Origin: Eucommia ulmoides
Lineage: Eukaryota > Streptophyta > Magnoliopsida > Garryales > Eucommiaceae
NCBI GenBank assembly: GCA_016647705.1
Contig: CM028335.1
Span: 8,962,818 to 9,026,817, forward strand
Direction: 5' to 3'
DNA length: 64,000 bases
In this document: positions 47,313 through 58,586 of the stretch, piece after piece
Position numbering within the stretch: position 1 is the stretch's first letter
Layout of the letters: the number at the start of each line of letters is the position of its first letter
Notes under the pieces: generated by a model
Seen by the model: the letters and a program-made list of their open reading frames with translations, nothing else
Databases searched by the model: none
What the model was told of the DNA's origin: nothing
Program-made: the position numbers and the translations under genes

Positions 47313-47705
47313 GGTAAGTAGTGGTCATGAAGTCTTCAACAATATATACACTAGACACTTCGTGTTTTTTTTTTGTTTTTTTTTTGGATATGTTCATGCC
47401 AATGCACTTCATGGGTTTATCTGATTTTTCCATTTCTTTTTTTCTTTTTTCTTTTGTAAATAAGCGTTTTGTTTATGTTTATCCCTCTGTTTTCTAGAAT
47501 GGGCATGAGCCTCAACTTAGAAAGGGGGGTAGTGATGATTGTCATCACTCTGAATTTTATATTATTGTATTTGTAATATACATTGTTAGTTGGTGATGGT
47601 ATTTAAATGTTAATTTTTTGTTGATATTTTAACAAAACAAGTGTCAAATGTTATATAAATAGAAAAATTATATCAATGTGTTTTTAGGTTTAACATTTTC
47701 TTTAC

Positions 47706-47737
47706 ACCCGTGCCTTTAAGCACGGGTTATATGCTAG
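47706..47737 (+). terminator. Hel-1 3' hairpin and CTAG end
   Basis: Perfect 8-bp stem with a 6-base loop, then TATATG and CTAG. In Helitrons this is the rolling-circle termination signal. Confidence 0.88.
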
Positions 47738-49233
47738 TATATAAATATCTTCAATAAAGATTATAATGATTGAGCTATTAGGTTGAACTTTGTTACCGTT
47801 GAATTAAATGGAGATTCAATTCCATTTAAACACTCTTTAAAGATCTTGAGAGTTCCAACAAACTATTAATCTCCATATGATCAAGGTGAATGAATCCATA
47901 AGAACGTGAACTCTTAAAATATACTAGTTAAAAATATTGTTAATAATAGCATATTCAAGTATGAATTTAACCAAAGCTACCAATGATAATGGATATTCTT
48001 TTTTATTGAATAATATCATGTATTCAATATATATCACATACTATTTATGCAATTAGTAATCAATAAACTAAGTTATATAACATGCATGAATTCATGATTT
48101 TCAAAATGTGACAATGGTCTAAAACATATATCTTTAAAATCAAAATCAAAGTCAACAAATATGAGCTATAAGTTAAATTTCCAATTCAAATTGTCAAATT
48201 AAAATTCAAATTTCATCATGAAATGATATATACATTCAAACTATAATTAATGAGTTAAAAAAAATATTGGCATATCAAATCAACCCATTTAATACTTGTT
48301 TGTAGCATTTGTAATGGTGTACAACTCAATATAAACTAGATTAGTTCAAAATTGAATTTTATCAATTAATTGCATGCCAAATAAATTCAAATGATTGCAG
48401 AATATTTTTAATATGTTTATACATATTAAATAAATAATTTAAGTAATTGTTTGACCATATGGAACAATACAATCAAGTTTAAAATAATTGTAATACTGTA
48501 GACAAGCAAATTCTTAGACAGAAAATATTCCGGATGTACTATAATGAAACCAATATGAATTTCTACCAAATAAATATTTAAAATATATTTTAGAAACCTT
48601 TAATGTTATCCAAAACCACACAAAAAATTTTAGATTAATCCGATAATTAGAATGTGAGTTATAACAAAAACGGTAAAGGTGGTAAAAAATTCTACTAAAA
48701 AATTCTAGTGAGAATTTTATTTTACTTTTCAAAAACAGTTGATTAATTTCACCATAAACTCATCCATTTGAATATGTTTAAGCATGTATGAACATATAGA
48801 GTATTTACAATACTTAATATGATTCAATATCATGCAAACTTGAAACACATAGGATCAATTGAATCACATAATAATAATAACATCCAAGTCTAATGTATGC
48901 AAGTCAGGATTTTTGTATATGAAACCAATATAACTTCAAATGATTAATACACATATAAATACATAAGGTTGTTAATATATAAAACATATATCATATAATA
49001 GTAATAAACCATTTTGTTGTGATTCTTAAAGAATCACCATATCATACTTCTTAAGACAAAAAATATAACCGTTAAAGAACATGTCCAAGAAACACATCCC
49101 AACTTATTTAATGAACAAGCCGAGCATCTAACTCTTTCACAAATTTTATAAATTTAGGAGTGCGAGAGTTAGATATACCTTCATTTGTCTTTACAATAGA
49201 TTTACCTTTGTAGACATAGGCATTTGTAAAGAT
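47738..49233 (-). other. Cop-5 interior, AT-rich, no recognised gene
   Basis: Continuation of the Cop-5 interior after Hel-1. No domain was found on either strand; pol, expected here in an autonomous element, is absent. Confidence 0.7.
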
Positions 49234-50470
49234 TCATGGATTGGATGTATATTTTTGTTCAATATTTTTGTATCCTGCAAATCTCTTGTTGTTGAAGTTC
49301 TTAGTTGATGTGAATCTATTGTTGAATTTATTTTCGCTATTGAGATCATTCTTTACAACATATGAAAATTTAAATTCCACTTTGAACGGCACCTTCGGTT
49401 TAGATCCTGTATTTATGACTCCATCATGAGCTTTATTCATAGTAGTGTAATTTCCTGCAATATTATACTTTGCATCTCTTTTCGGTATCCATATCATTTT
49501 GGATCCGTTTCGGTTAGTCTCAAAATTATATTTCTGATAAGAACATAAGACCTTATAATGATCAATCTTGTTACAATAATAACATTTATATTTTTATTTA
49601 TCATTATTTCTTCTCATATGACGATTAACATGTGATATAGATAATTTTTTAATTTTCGACAATACTAATCTATCATTGACAATATGATGAGAAGGACTAG
49701 AAGATGAGACACAATATTTATTGCAATTTTCCATTTTCTTAAAATTAAAATCTTTATGTTTTTCAACAATCAGTTTAAGTTCCGATTTTGATTTTTCGAT
49801 ATGTTTCTTCAAATCTTCAAAATTCATTTCCAAATTAGATTTTGTCGAAGTAACATAATCAAAATCATTTTTTAAATATTTATACTCACTTTTGAGAAAT
49901 TGTATTTTTGACAAAAGATTTTCTTTTTCAAGTTTCAAATTTTTCAAAATCTTTATTCAATCCATTTTCAAGATTTCTAAAACATGAAATATTATCCTTT
50001 AAGTTATTTATATCATTTAAAAAAAAATCATTTTCATTATTAAAATGTTTAACTTGATCAATCAAGTAGTTTATTTTCAAGACAACATCATAAAACTCTT
50101 ATGTTTTCAAATAACTTTCCAAAAGATGTAATCTTGAATTTTCAAATCATTTTCTTTATTTTCAAATGACTTAAGTTTTCTTTTCAATTTAAAATTTTCT
50201 TTAGCAAAATATTGAATAAGAAGTAATAATTTTTCAATTACAACATGTGTTGGTTCATCATCATCATTATCATTATCATCATAAGTATTATCTTTATCAC
50301 CACTAGTATTACAATATCTATCATTTTCTATATCATTGATTATAGGTTTTTCAAAATTAGAATTCTCAATGAATATAGAAGATGTAAAAGATTGTACCTC
50401 TATACCAAAGTTGTTTGGTTCATTTTTACCGTTGATATATTCTGGTTGTAGTTTCCCATCGTATCTATTT
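49234..50470 (-). pseudogene. Cop-5 gag-like remnant with coiled coil and CCHC knuckle
   Basis: Minus strand: an acidic N-part close behind the PBS with a run of Asp (DNDNDDDEP) and KENFKLKRKL; a Lys/Glu-rich coiled coil with EKENLLSKIQFLKSEYKYL; a zinc knuckle CYYCNKIDHYKVLC (49540-49581); and a tail with MIWIPKRDAKY. The UBN2 capsid part found in Cop-4 is missing, as are protease and pol. Stops fall between 49950 and 50150. It may be a deletion derivative whose RNA used proteins of a related element. Confidence 0.75.
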
Positions 50471-50514
50471 TTGATATTTTCTACGAAGCAGTTCAGCTCA
50501 ATCCCGTAGACCGA

Positions 50515-50526
50515 GCTCTGATACCA
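50515..50526 (-). promoter_or_regulatory. Cop-5 primer-binding site (tRNA-iMet)
   Basis: Minus strand TGGTATCAGAGC, perfect, two bases inside the LTR end at 50529. Confidence 0.94.
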
Positions 50527-50528
50527 AT

Positions 50529-52514
50529 TGTTAGCCCAGAGATTGATCCAAGGAGGAGGTGAATTGGATATAAAAAACCTTTTTTGTGAAATCTTTTTAC
50601 TAAAATCTCATATCAAACTTATTAGTTTATGTGTTTGTGTGTGCAGCGGAATAATCTATCAAATCAAAATAATCAAAGTAAAGAGTAAGGGATAGAGGCA
50701 ATCAAACCACAAGATATAAGGGATTTATAGTAGTTCGGCAAGACCTTCTTGCCTAGTCTACTTCGCGCTCCCGATGTAGAGTTCTACTTCACTAATCTTT
50801 AATCTTCTTACGGGTCAAGATTAAACCATTTACAATCTTCTTACGGGTGAAGATCAAATCGTTTACAACTTTTCACTCTTCTTACAGGTGAAAAACAACC
50901 TTTCACAATCTTCTTACGGGTGAAGAGCAACCTTTCATAATCTTCTTACGCGTGAAGATCAAACAGTTCCACATGATCTTCTTTCTGGCGAGATTGGTCC
51001 GTCATCACCAAAGGCGCCTCATAACCGTTGTCACTTGTCCCTTAGATCATTATGGCAAAGAGGCTCCTCGGCACTAAGTTTTCTTAGCAAATTTCAAAAT
51101 TTACTCCAACGTTTTTCTGAGAAAATCGATCATATCTTCCAAATGTTTCAAGTAGGACCCATATAAATTTATTATGGTTTTAAATCACTTTGAATAAGCT
51201 TTCCAACCATAAGTGGTGCATCTGATTTGGACAAGATTTGAGAGAAATATGATATTTTGAATAGACAAAGGTCCAGCTCATATTTTTTACTTGCAGCTAT
51301 TGGTTGTTTGCATTAATGAGAATGTTGATAAGATATTTCAGTTTCAAAATGTGAATATCAAGTACAGATATAAATAGTAATGAATTAGCGTTCAAATAGC
51401 TCAAGAATTAACTCATTTGGACATAAAATGAGTGAGATATGGTCAATTGAGTGAACAAAAGTCTATGCTACGTTTTTCAAACCAATTGTGTATAATTTGG
51501 ATAAATCACGGTTTATTTCTAATTTTCAAGACAAATATGAAAAATATCAGGTAATCAATGTGAAAACATGTTGATTTCAATCCATGAGAAATACAAGTTA
51601 TTGGACATGCATTTATGGTAAAATGCAATAGTCAAAATTTTCAACTCAATATTTAATGCAAGTTGTAAAGTAAAGTTTGAATATTTCATACATGTATGTA
51701 TAATGTATATACAATTTTCGTGTATGATATTTCAATACCATATATATGAAGCATATTATACATGTATATCATCATATAGATAATTTGCATAAGATATAAT
51801 AGGATCAAACGTATGGTGTAGTAAATTTTATGCAAAAATATATTTTTTCATACAATATTGTAAAAATGTCATTTAAATACCAATCTAATATCATGAACTT
51901 GATTCAATCATATATATAATATTTAATCATATTAATCAAGTTTGAAATAACATTAAACAAGTAATGATGAGATATCACAAATATTTGCATATATTGGTCA
52001 AATTATCAAGATAAGCATATTGAGCATATTGAAAATATGTTTTCTCACTTTAAGCATATTGTATCAATATGTGAATTTTTCAATTAATTATGTGTTGAAC
52101 AATCCAATTACATGTGTCATGATATAATCAAATAATGATCTTATTCATATCATAATATCATGAATATATGCACTCTCAGTATATGTGTGTGCGCATGCTA
52201 ATGAGTCAAGGTATATAATCTCTTCAGGAGTAACATCTTTTAGACTTAACCTTATAAATTAAATATTACATAAGTCTCGTAATCTTCATATCAATATTAT
52301 ACCTATATTTCACACTTAAAATTTATAGTGGTTAGCACATGCAATGAATAATTGAATCTTAATATTTACACTTAAGATATCACTTTGGTTAGTATACTCA
52401 AGAAATTATTCAATCAAAATACATTGGAACATATAATTTGTGTCTAATATGACATTATCATATCACTAATATTGGCATCATCAAAACACATATTGTAACA
52501 TCATCATATAAACA
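50529..52514 (-). repeat. Cop-5 5' LTR with promoter deletion
   Basis: 1986 bases. Compared with the 3' LTR it lacks the 440 bases corresponding to 39349-39788. CCTC lies at both deletion edges, suggesting microhomology. The lost piece includes the TATA box. Confidence 0.9.
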
Positions 52515-53577
52515 TATATCAACAATCTCCCATTTTTTTTATAATGGCAACATTTTGACGGATTGTCACACAAAGTATATAATAAGTTCCACCTAAGTAT
52601 ATGCACTATATAGAAAATATCCATTTAAGCATATATTGCATATTCAATTCATATATCTCTCCCCTTTTGACATCATAAAAAAGATTATAAGTATATAAGC
52701 ATGATGGGATGTAGATATAGGATTAGGAGTGAAACAAAAATATCAATTATTGGTAGTAATATTCTAAATATTTTATATATCAATTAAGCACATCAACTGG
52801 TGATACTTTCATCACATGTATATAATCACATAGATAATTTGCAGGAGATACAATAGGATCAAACATATAGTGTAGTAGATTACATGCAAAAATATAATTT
52901 TTCATGCAATATTATAAAAATGTCATTTAAATAGCGATCTAATGTCATGAACTTGATTCAATCATGTATATAATATTTAAGCATATTAATCAAGTTTGAA
53001 ATAACATTAAACAAGTAATGATGATATATCACAAATATATGCATATATTGGTCAAATTATCAAGATAAGCATATTGAGAATATTGAAAATATGTTTTTTC
53101 ACTTTAAGCATATTGTATCAATATGTGAAATTTTTAATTAATCATGTGTTTAACAATTCAATCACATGTTTCATGGTATAATCAAATAATGATCATGTTC
53201 ATATTATAATATTATGAATGTATGCATTCTAGTATGTGTGTGTGTGCACCCTAAAGAGTCAAGATATATAATCTCTTCAAGAGTAACATTCTTTAGACTT
53301 AACCTTATAGACTTAATATTACATAAGTCTCGTAATCTTCATATCGAGATTATACATGTATTTCACACTTAAAATTCATAATGGTTAACACACGCTATGA
53401 ATAGTTTAATCTTAATACATGCACTTAAGATATCATTTTGGTTAGTATACTCAAGGTATGATTCAATCAAAACACATTAGAACATATAATTTGTGTCTAA
53501 TGTGACATCATTGTATCACTAATATTGACATCATCAAAACACATAATGTGACATCATAATATAAATATATATCAACA
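52515..53577 (-). repeat. Cop-5 second tail/PPT copy and partial LTR
   Basis: 52515-52814 repeats the post-pol tail and PPT seen at 41297-41600. 52815-53577 repeats the outer 760 bases of the LTR (as 40535-41296). Together they are the remains of a first unit of a tandem pair, the rest deleted near 52814. Confidence 0.85.
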
Positions 53578-53945
53578 TACTTCATCGCAGCAGGTTTACC
53601 CAAAACGTTACTCACCTCTAAGTTTGTATTTTTGGCAAAGTATTGTATAATTTCCTCCTAGAATTTTATGAAACTCTTGGTCTTAGTAATAGAGCCTCAA
53701 AACACTTTCGGAATGGAGCGATTCATGATCATCAAACACATTCACTTGAATCGATCCCACTTTTCTATTTTAACCTCATTGAGGTTTTTCGGAGTAAAAT
53801 TGGGTGGATCCTCCCAAAGCACTTGATCCAAATCCATACAATCGAGAATAATTTTTTTCTAGACTTCAAAGTTCGTCCCGCTCACCATTGGGATGATATT
53901 GACTTGTGCAAAAATATTCGTAGAAGTAGCAATAGAACTGTATAG
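53578..53945 (-). pseudogene. Cop-3 gag N-terminus, broken
   Basis: Minus strand: PMVSGTNFEV, LDCMDLDQVLWEDPP, KWDRFK then MCLMIMNRSIPES, and near the break SNVLGKPAAMK. This is the start of the UBN2-type gag that continues at 38886 beyond Cop-5. Several stops are present. It would form the particle shell. Confidence 0.88.
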
Positions 53946-55031
53946 TGAACAATATAAACAAGTACAATATAAGCATAAAAAAAATAAAAAGAAAAAAAGA
54001 AAAAAAAACTAGACATGAACAATTAATTTAAATTTAGGGACCCATCTCAAGGTACCTAACACAACATTAATTTCTAATCTTTGAATAGAAAAATTAATTG
54101 TAATTGATACTCTTAGTGTAGGAATCAAATGTTGATAAGAAATCCTGTCAAATAATAAGTCTTTCTTTGGACCGACTTATTGTGCACATGGAAACTTGAT
54201 AATCATCATACATTTATTCTCGCATAAATGTTTATTATTTGACCAAAATTATATTTATTTTGGCTGATTATTGATTGTATAAATAGTAACCATACTAATG
54301 TAAAAAAATAATGTCTATTATTTAGTTAAATAATAATCTTCCTTTGGGCCGGTTATGGTTCGCATAAACAACAAACACCAATGCTTATTATTCGTCTAAA
54401 CAAAAGTTTTCCATGGACCGGCTATTATTTGCATAAATAACAGATATCAATATCCTAATATCCCAAAAATAAATAAATCTATGTAATAGAGGTTACTTTG
54501 GCAACTTATTACTTCAATTAATTTATTTCAATATATAAGACAATTTTGTGTAATTAAATAAACTAAAAAATATTATTTCACTTGCGACAAGTAACGGACA
54601 TGTAAATAATTCTTGCCTTACGAATCCTTAAATTAAGACCATATTGGCCTAGATGAGATAATAATCAAATTTCAGGGGTTCAAAGTGTTAAAGCCTCTAT
54701 AATTCCACTAAAAGTATTAAGTAACTCCAGGCAATGATGTTGCGGCATCTAACAATAGAATCTAATGGGTAATGTAAAAAAAGTTCATCAAACAACCAAT
54801 CTTCTTTTTAAGCACGTCTTTAGATTGGTACTGAATCCAACATTAATCAATATAGTAGAAGTGTCAGTATGTTTTAATAAAACATGTGTTTTATCAAAAT
54901 GCAAAATGATCTGACAAGTCAATAGTTATACTAAGAACCGAATTCTCGCCTGGAATTCGTAATTTCAATTGACAATAAATAAATGAAGAACAACCCTAAT
55001 AATTTAACATGATGTAAGACTCAATGCCACT
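53946..55031 (-). other. Cop-3 leader region with degenerate repeats and primer site
   Basis: Non-coding, between gag and the LTR. Three diverged copies of a TTTGGRCCGRYTAT...GCATAAA block lie near 54165, 54340 and 54405. The primer site at about 55019-55030 (minus TGGCATTGAGTC) is a decayed tRNA-iMet complement adjacent to the LTR end. The leader is longer than the usual 100-200 bases; the repeats explain part of that. Confidence 0.7.
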
Positions 55032-55543
55032 TGTTGGGATTAATCCCTATAAATCTTAATAGATTTCTCAAATCTAAACCAACATGTTAAATTATCAAGA
55101 GTTCTTTAAATAAGAAAATTGTGTACCTAGATCCATTATAAACAATCGACTACCGATGCGGAAATTTACGACGATCGATCACAAGTAGGGCATGGATCGA
55201 GTAGGTACGTGATCTTCCTCAACCAAATCTCTTGAATTCCTCAATGTGATTATCGATTCTCTTCTAGATGAGGAGAATGGAGTCTTCAAATGATTTGGTA
55301 TATATTAGGGACCATAACCTTAATGTTTTCTTTATATATGGTGTGATTAGGTTTTCGATAATCCCTAAATCACCCCATAATAATCTGGTATCTACATATT
55401 TGGCCCACATTATTTTTTATTAGTCTACGAGCTTACCGAAATTAATTAGATCACTTTATTTTAGCTCATTAAATTTAAATAACAAATATAATTGAATTAA
55501 TAATATGTTGAACAAAATAGATTAGGAAATAAATTTCCTAACA
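55032..55543 (-). repeat. Cop-3 5' LTR
   Basis: Minus strand TGTTAGGAAATTTATTTCC...GGATTAATCCCAACA, 512 bases, with perfect TGTT/AACA ends. No 3' partner is in the window. Confidence 0.85.
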
Positions 55544-57816
55544 TTGTTATCCAACATTAAATGAGGTCAAGGGGTCCAAAGAATGTATGAACATGACAAA
55601 TAATCTCTTTGAATTTTACCAACTCAAGGCACGCACTAAAATCATGCATAACGTCAATCAATAAAGGAAATCACCCATGTCCCTAGAAAAGGCGAGAAGT
55701 GGGAAGAAGATGTCCAAAAGTGGCTACAAAAGAAATAGAAGAAGAAAGTAAATGAACAAGAAATATTATCTACAGAAAACTCCATTAAAATTATATAAGA
55801 AAACTTATAAATAAAAAACAAGCATAAATACAATCAATTAAAGAAAGAAAAAAAATACGACTACTCTTGATTCGGTATGGACTATTTTCCACAAGCACAA
55901 GTTGCTCAGGCTCCCCCGAACTGTAGATTTTGTGCCTCAATTGTAAATAAACAAAGAATAATGAAAATCTAAATTAAATATGAAAATCGAAAGGAACCTC
56001 CATACAGAAGCTCTGGATGAATAATAAGTGAAACATAATATACCGAAGTTAAACAAGACTTGCGAACTTAAAGAACATGCAAACATGAAGAATAACCTTG
56101 GAGAATTGAACAATCCTACAACATGAACTAATTACAACAACGAATACATAACATTAACCAAATATGGGAATCATAACCACTAAGAAAAGAATCCACACAT
56201 GTCCTAAGGCAAGGGAGAAGTGAGAAAAAGATCCAAGAGAGACTATAAAAATATGAAAAATAAAATGAAAGGGACAATAAATATCATAGGGATAGAAGTC
56301 TGTCGAAATCACATAACAATACAAAGGACAAAAGAAAGAGAGAGAGAGAGAGAGAGATCTAATCGAAGAAAGAAAGAAAAAGACTATCCCCAAGGTCTAA
56401 GCAATTTATTTAGCCCTAAGTGCTTTGGTTCGCGCAAATAATACATTTTGTGATTCCACATCAACACCTCGTTGTAATATTTCTATGCCAGAAGAATACA
56501 AATATAACTGAAATGAGAGTCTTACAAAATCGAATTGTCAAAAGCTTCAAATAGTAACGGATAGGCTTTCGAGAACTCAAAAAATATACAAGTTTCTCCA
56601 TAATCTATAAACAAATGATTTTTTATCCAACATCCCTCTTCTATAATTTTGCATATATCCTGCCAAGACATCCAAAATAATTGATGAAGCAAAAGGGTAA
56701 TATATTCATTGTAAATGGTGAGATTTCCATGTCATCTAATAGTTATGGCTGGCTGTCATACCTTTTGAAACTCTCCACTCCCGATAACAATGAAAAACTA
56801 TAAATAAGATGATGGTAGCTAACCAATATGAAACAATAATAAACATCCTTAGTATTGGTATTTGACATAACCAAATTAAGGTTACTAATTGAAGGAAAAT
56901 GAAATGTAAGGTGCCTCTATGAATCACGACCCTACATGTACACAAAAATAAATGTTTTAGCAAAGGGTTTATTATAATTATTTCTCTCGTCCCGAAAGAG
57001 TTGAACCAAGATTACCTTAGACAAATAGTCGGTGCGTACCTAAACCTTAGCAAAAAAAAGAATGAGTCAAAGTAGGTGGATAGCTCTCAGTGAAGTTAGG
57101 CAAAAGAATGCACTTAAACTCACTAGCTGTTGGATTACAAATCCTAAATGGACCGACAACAATTTCCAAACTGTGAGAAATTTGCTTGTAATTTGGTTAT
57201 TTAAATGTGGCGGCAAGAAGTGTCAAGTTAAAGCCATGGACAATTGCATGTTTCATTGGATTATGATGGCTAGCTTAGAGGAGCATACGTGCCTCATTTG
57301 TTTATTCTCAAGACGAATGAAAGGATAAATTTTTATTAGTGACTCCTAGTGCAAACACATTTAATTAACTTTAAGGATTTCATGGAACTATGTTGAAAAT
57401 CTCCATCAGTATGTCTTCTGGAAGATGAGAAATTATTGTTAGCCCATTTGTGTCATCCTGAAAAAGTAAGAAAAAAAAAAGATTAATAATATAAAATATT
57501 AAGAAATACGAAATAAATTAGATTAAGAATTAGGGGAACATACTTGTTCTTTTAAAGGAAGATGACAATCAACATTGCTCAATATTTTTTTCACGTACCT
57601 AGTGGCTGAGCTATGTAAGGCAGAGAGGTTATTCAAGCCCCTACAATTTTCGAGGATTTCACTTTTATCCTTATGTTTTTAGAAAAATATATCAAAACAT
57701 TTAAATTTTATAAAATGGTTGCTTTGATATAAATATCTAATAAACATCAAAATAATTTTTTTAATCTATTTTTTAATAAATTTATTAATTTACTACTACA
57801 TGTATCATTTTTTTGA
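55544..57816. other. AT-rich stretch without a recognisable gene
   Basis: No recognised domain. A short plus-strand frame (57062-57328, 88 codons, with CGGKKC and CLICLF) stands out for its near-normal residue composition, but it has no known match and no supporting signals. An AG microsatellite lies at 56338-56357. 55560-56470 contains two loosely similar A/G-rich halves with shared words (AGGCGAGAAGTGGGAAGAAGA, AGGCAAGGGAGAAGTGAGAA), probably an old duplication. Confidence 0.45.
56338..56357. repeat. (AG)n microsatellite
   Basis: Clean GA units, ten or so, within a purine-rich stretch. Confidence 0.93.
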
Positions 57817-58003
57817 TGTTGTGGATTAGATGAGCCTCATCTTGAAAAAAAGATCTTAAGTTTCTCATATTTTCTTCTCTTGAATTACACGAGTTTATAT
57901 AGAAATTGATTCTAGGGTTTCCCTAGAATCAAGTTATTACATAATCTAATTTAGAAAAACAACTACATAATTCAGGAAAATATATTTTCTGCCTTATTTA
58001 ACA
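57817..58003 (-). repeat. Cop-6 3' LTR
   Basis: Minus strand TGTTAAATAAGG...TCCACAACA, 187 bases, preceded by the purine run GTAGAGGGGA (58004-58013). No second copy is available, so the ends rest on TG/CA and the PPT. Confidence 0.65.
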
Positions 58004-58082
58004 TCCCCTCTACAGTTGGGCATGGTCAAGTTGGTGCATAGATGTCCCACATACCCAACTTATCTATAAATTTTAAGAATAC

Positions 58083-58586
58083 TCAATTTGATACTGCTTT
58101 GGTGAGGATGTTAGCCAACTGATCCTCTGATCGAATCTTAGGCAATTCCATAATCTTTCCATCTAATTTTTCCTTAATGAAAAACCTGTCTACCTTGACG
58201 TGCTTTGTACGGTCATGTTGAACTGGATTATGCGCGATGTCACATGTTGTTTTATTGTTACAAAATAATTGGATCGGTTGCTCAGATAGATAACCCAGAT
58301 CCTGTAAAAGGAGTCTCATTCATAACGTCTAGCAAAGAACATTTTTCAAACCCCGGACTTCAGCTTCTGCACTTGAGTAAGCGACAACATTTTGCTTCTT
58401 GCTTTTCCATGTCACAAGATTACCTTCTACAAATGTAAAGTATCCAGAAGTAGACCATTTGTCACCCATATCACCAGCCCAATCAGCATCGGTATAGGCT
58501 TCTATGCTTCAATGGTCTGTATTTTTAGGGAATAATATTTATTTTCCTAGAGCAGACTTTAGGTACCTCAAAATGCAATTCATATG
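58083..58586 (-). pseudogene. Cop-6 RNase H, broken
   Basis: Minus strand, with MRLLLQDLGY, the LFCNNKTTCDIAHNPVQHD region, RTKHVKVDRFFIKEKL, and near the end the decayed LANILTKAV (family LADIFTKAL). Upstream, SSAEAE-type sequence is out of frame. Confidence 0.9.

Larger units (their letters stand above)
42908..47737 (+). mobile_element. Hel-1: non-autonomous Helitron with captured gene fragments
   Basis: The 5' end is TCTATATAATAAATC after a host A. The 3' end is CTAG (47734-47737) before a host T, with a perfect 8-bp hairpin ACCCGTGC-CTTTAA-GCACGGGT six bases upstream. These are the Helitron hallmarks: TC start, hairpin, CTRR end, A/T insertion site and no target duplication. No Rep/helicase gene is present. 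The inside holds exon-like fragments on the plus strand, including an NPH3-type piece. Content is gene-like (GC-richer, with splice-like borders) against the AT-rich Cop-5 surroundings. Confidence 0.88.
38887..53577 (-). mobile_element. Cop-5: pol-less SIRE-like copia derivative, dimer-like, hosting Hel-1
   Basis: Minus-strand order: partial LTR (53577-52815), tail and PPT copy (52814-52515), 5' LTR (52514-50529), tRNA-iMet PBS, a gag C-terminal-like region with coiled coil and zinc knuckle, a long AT-rich interior interrupted by Hel-1, PPT, 3' LTR (41296-38887). Flanks TAGTT (38882-38886) and TACTT (53578-53582) are a 5-base duplication with one change, and the Cop-3 gag frame resumes across it. 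No protease, integrase or RT is seen. Confidence 0.9.
19173..55543 (-). mobile_element. Cop-3: old copia element split by nested insertions
   Basis: Minus-strand pieces in the right order are: 5' LTR (55543-55032), primer site and leader, gag N-terminus (53945-53578), [Cop-5], gag C-terminus with zinc knuckle, protease and integrase (38886-37063), [Gyp-3], linker and RT up to YVDD (20157-19173). Target duplications of both insertions mark the joints. The remaining RT, RNase H and 3' LTR are not in this window; beyond 19173 lies Gyp-2 and then unrelated sequence. About 4.7 kb of Cop-3 is spread over 36 kb. Confidence 0.9.
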
